NCBI GenBank assembly: GCA_905221605.1 | Contig: CAJNDS010002140.1 | Span: 360,001-372,500 of the forward strand | DNA: 12,500 nucleotides | Reading direction: 5' to 3' | Source: Symbiodinium natans | Taxonomy: Eukaryota > Sar > Dinophyceae > Suessiales > Symbiodiniaceae | Shown: positions 12,475-12,500 of the stretch, in pieces | Layout: every line of letters starts with the position of its first letter | Position numbering within the stretch: position 1 is the first letter of the stretch | Program-made: the position numbers and the translations under genes | Notes under the pieces: model-generated | Told to the model about the DNA's origin: nothing | What the model saw: the letters and a program-made list of their open reading frames with translations, nothing else | Databases searched by the model: none

Positions 12475-12500
12475 GTACTATGCGCGGTGGTGGTCGCAGT
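12475..12500 (+). CDS. Candidate exon C5, cut by the window end
   Basis: It follows CACCCTTACTTTGGCAG, a strong acceptor. One base completes the C4 codon as Arg, then it reads YYARWWSQ to the window end. Tyr/Trp-rich short motifs occur at the C-terminus of some KH proteins (FUBP family type), which would agree with the KH-like segments upstream, but eight residues are too few to prove it. Confidence 0.45.

Noticed and set aside
1-12500. tRNA, rRNA or dinoflagellate spliced-leader sequence
   Set aside because: No tRNA-like arm pattern, no conserved rRNA core and no spliced-leader motif was found by eye.

Overview
The window looks like nuclear DNA from a protist whose telomere-type repeat is the heptamer TTTAGGG. 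A coccidian apicomplexan of the Eimeria type is my first guess: telomere-like heptamers scattered through the genome, Ala/Gln-rich exons, GTAT/TATA microsatellites and small GT-AG exons. A dinoflagellate or chromerid is the main alternative. No rRNA, tRNA, bacterial gene, spliced leader or complete open reading frame was recognised. Every long open frame lies in a simple repeat or is weakly supported.

The main result is that the short unique islands between telomere-like arrays behave as small exons of a plus-strand gene that runs off both ends of the window. Many islands start after a pyrimidine-rich CAG, end at GG|GTTT, GTAAGT, GTGAGG or a similar donor, are open, and join in phase. The best chains are 57-108, 477-544, 713-747, 3624-3682, 3859-3984 (chain A, extending with lower certainty through 4209-4279, 4553-4612, 4772-4808, 4891-4949, 4992-5063 and 5103-5127); 5740-5794 to 6304-6376; and 10949-10991, 11053-11095, 11625-11727, 11979-12064, 12475-end (chain C, the strongest). 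Two exons (3859-3984 and 4891-4949) resemble the first and second halves of a KH RNA-binding domain. The exon order between about 5.3 and 10.9 kb is not resolved, so I cannot tell whether this is one gene or two.

The introns are largely made of telomere-like repeat with a consistent polarity. TTTAGGG arrays follow exons and CCCTAAA arrays precede them. At least three introns (6377-7351, about 8585-9032, 12065-12474) have complementary arrays at both ends, so their transcripts could fold into long hairpins that bring the two splice sites together. This is the most interesting feature of the window.

Layout: 1-830, first exons in degenerate TTTAGGG; 837-3190, a low-complexity composite (A/T minisatellite, 16-bp minisatellite, 1.1 kb AT-rich heptad tract, about 400-bp tandem repeat with G/C hairpins, poly-C tract, inverted A/T minisatellite) inside one large intron; 3203-3571, telomere-like DNA interrupted by an 87-bp fold-back element; 3624-5127, exon cluster with the KH-like segments; 5128-5735, GTAT repeats and an ambiguous open region; 5740-9700, small exon candidates separated by telomere-like introns, one carrying a 570-bp foreign-looking island; 9852-10950, mostly unique DNA of unclear coding content; 10949-12500, the best-supported exon chain.
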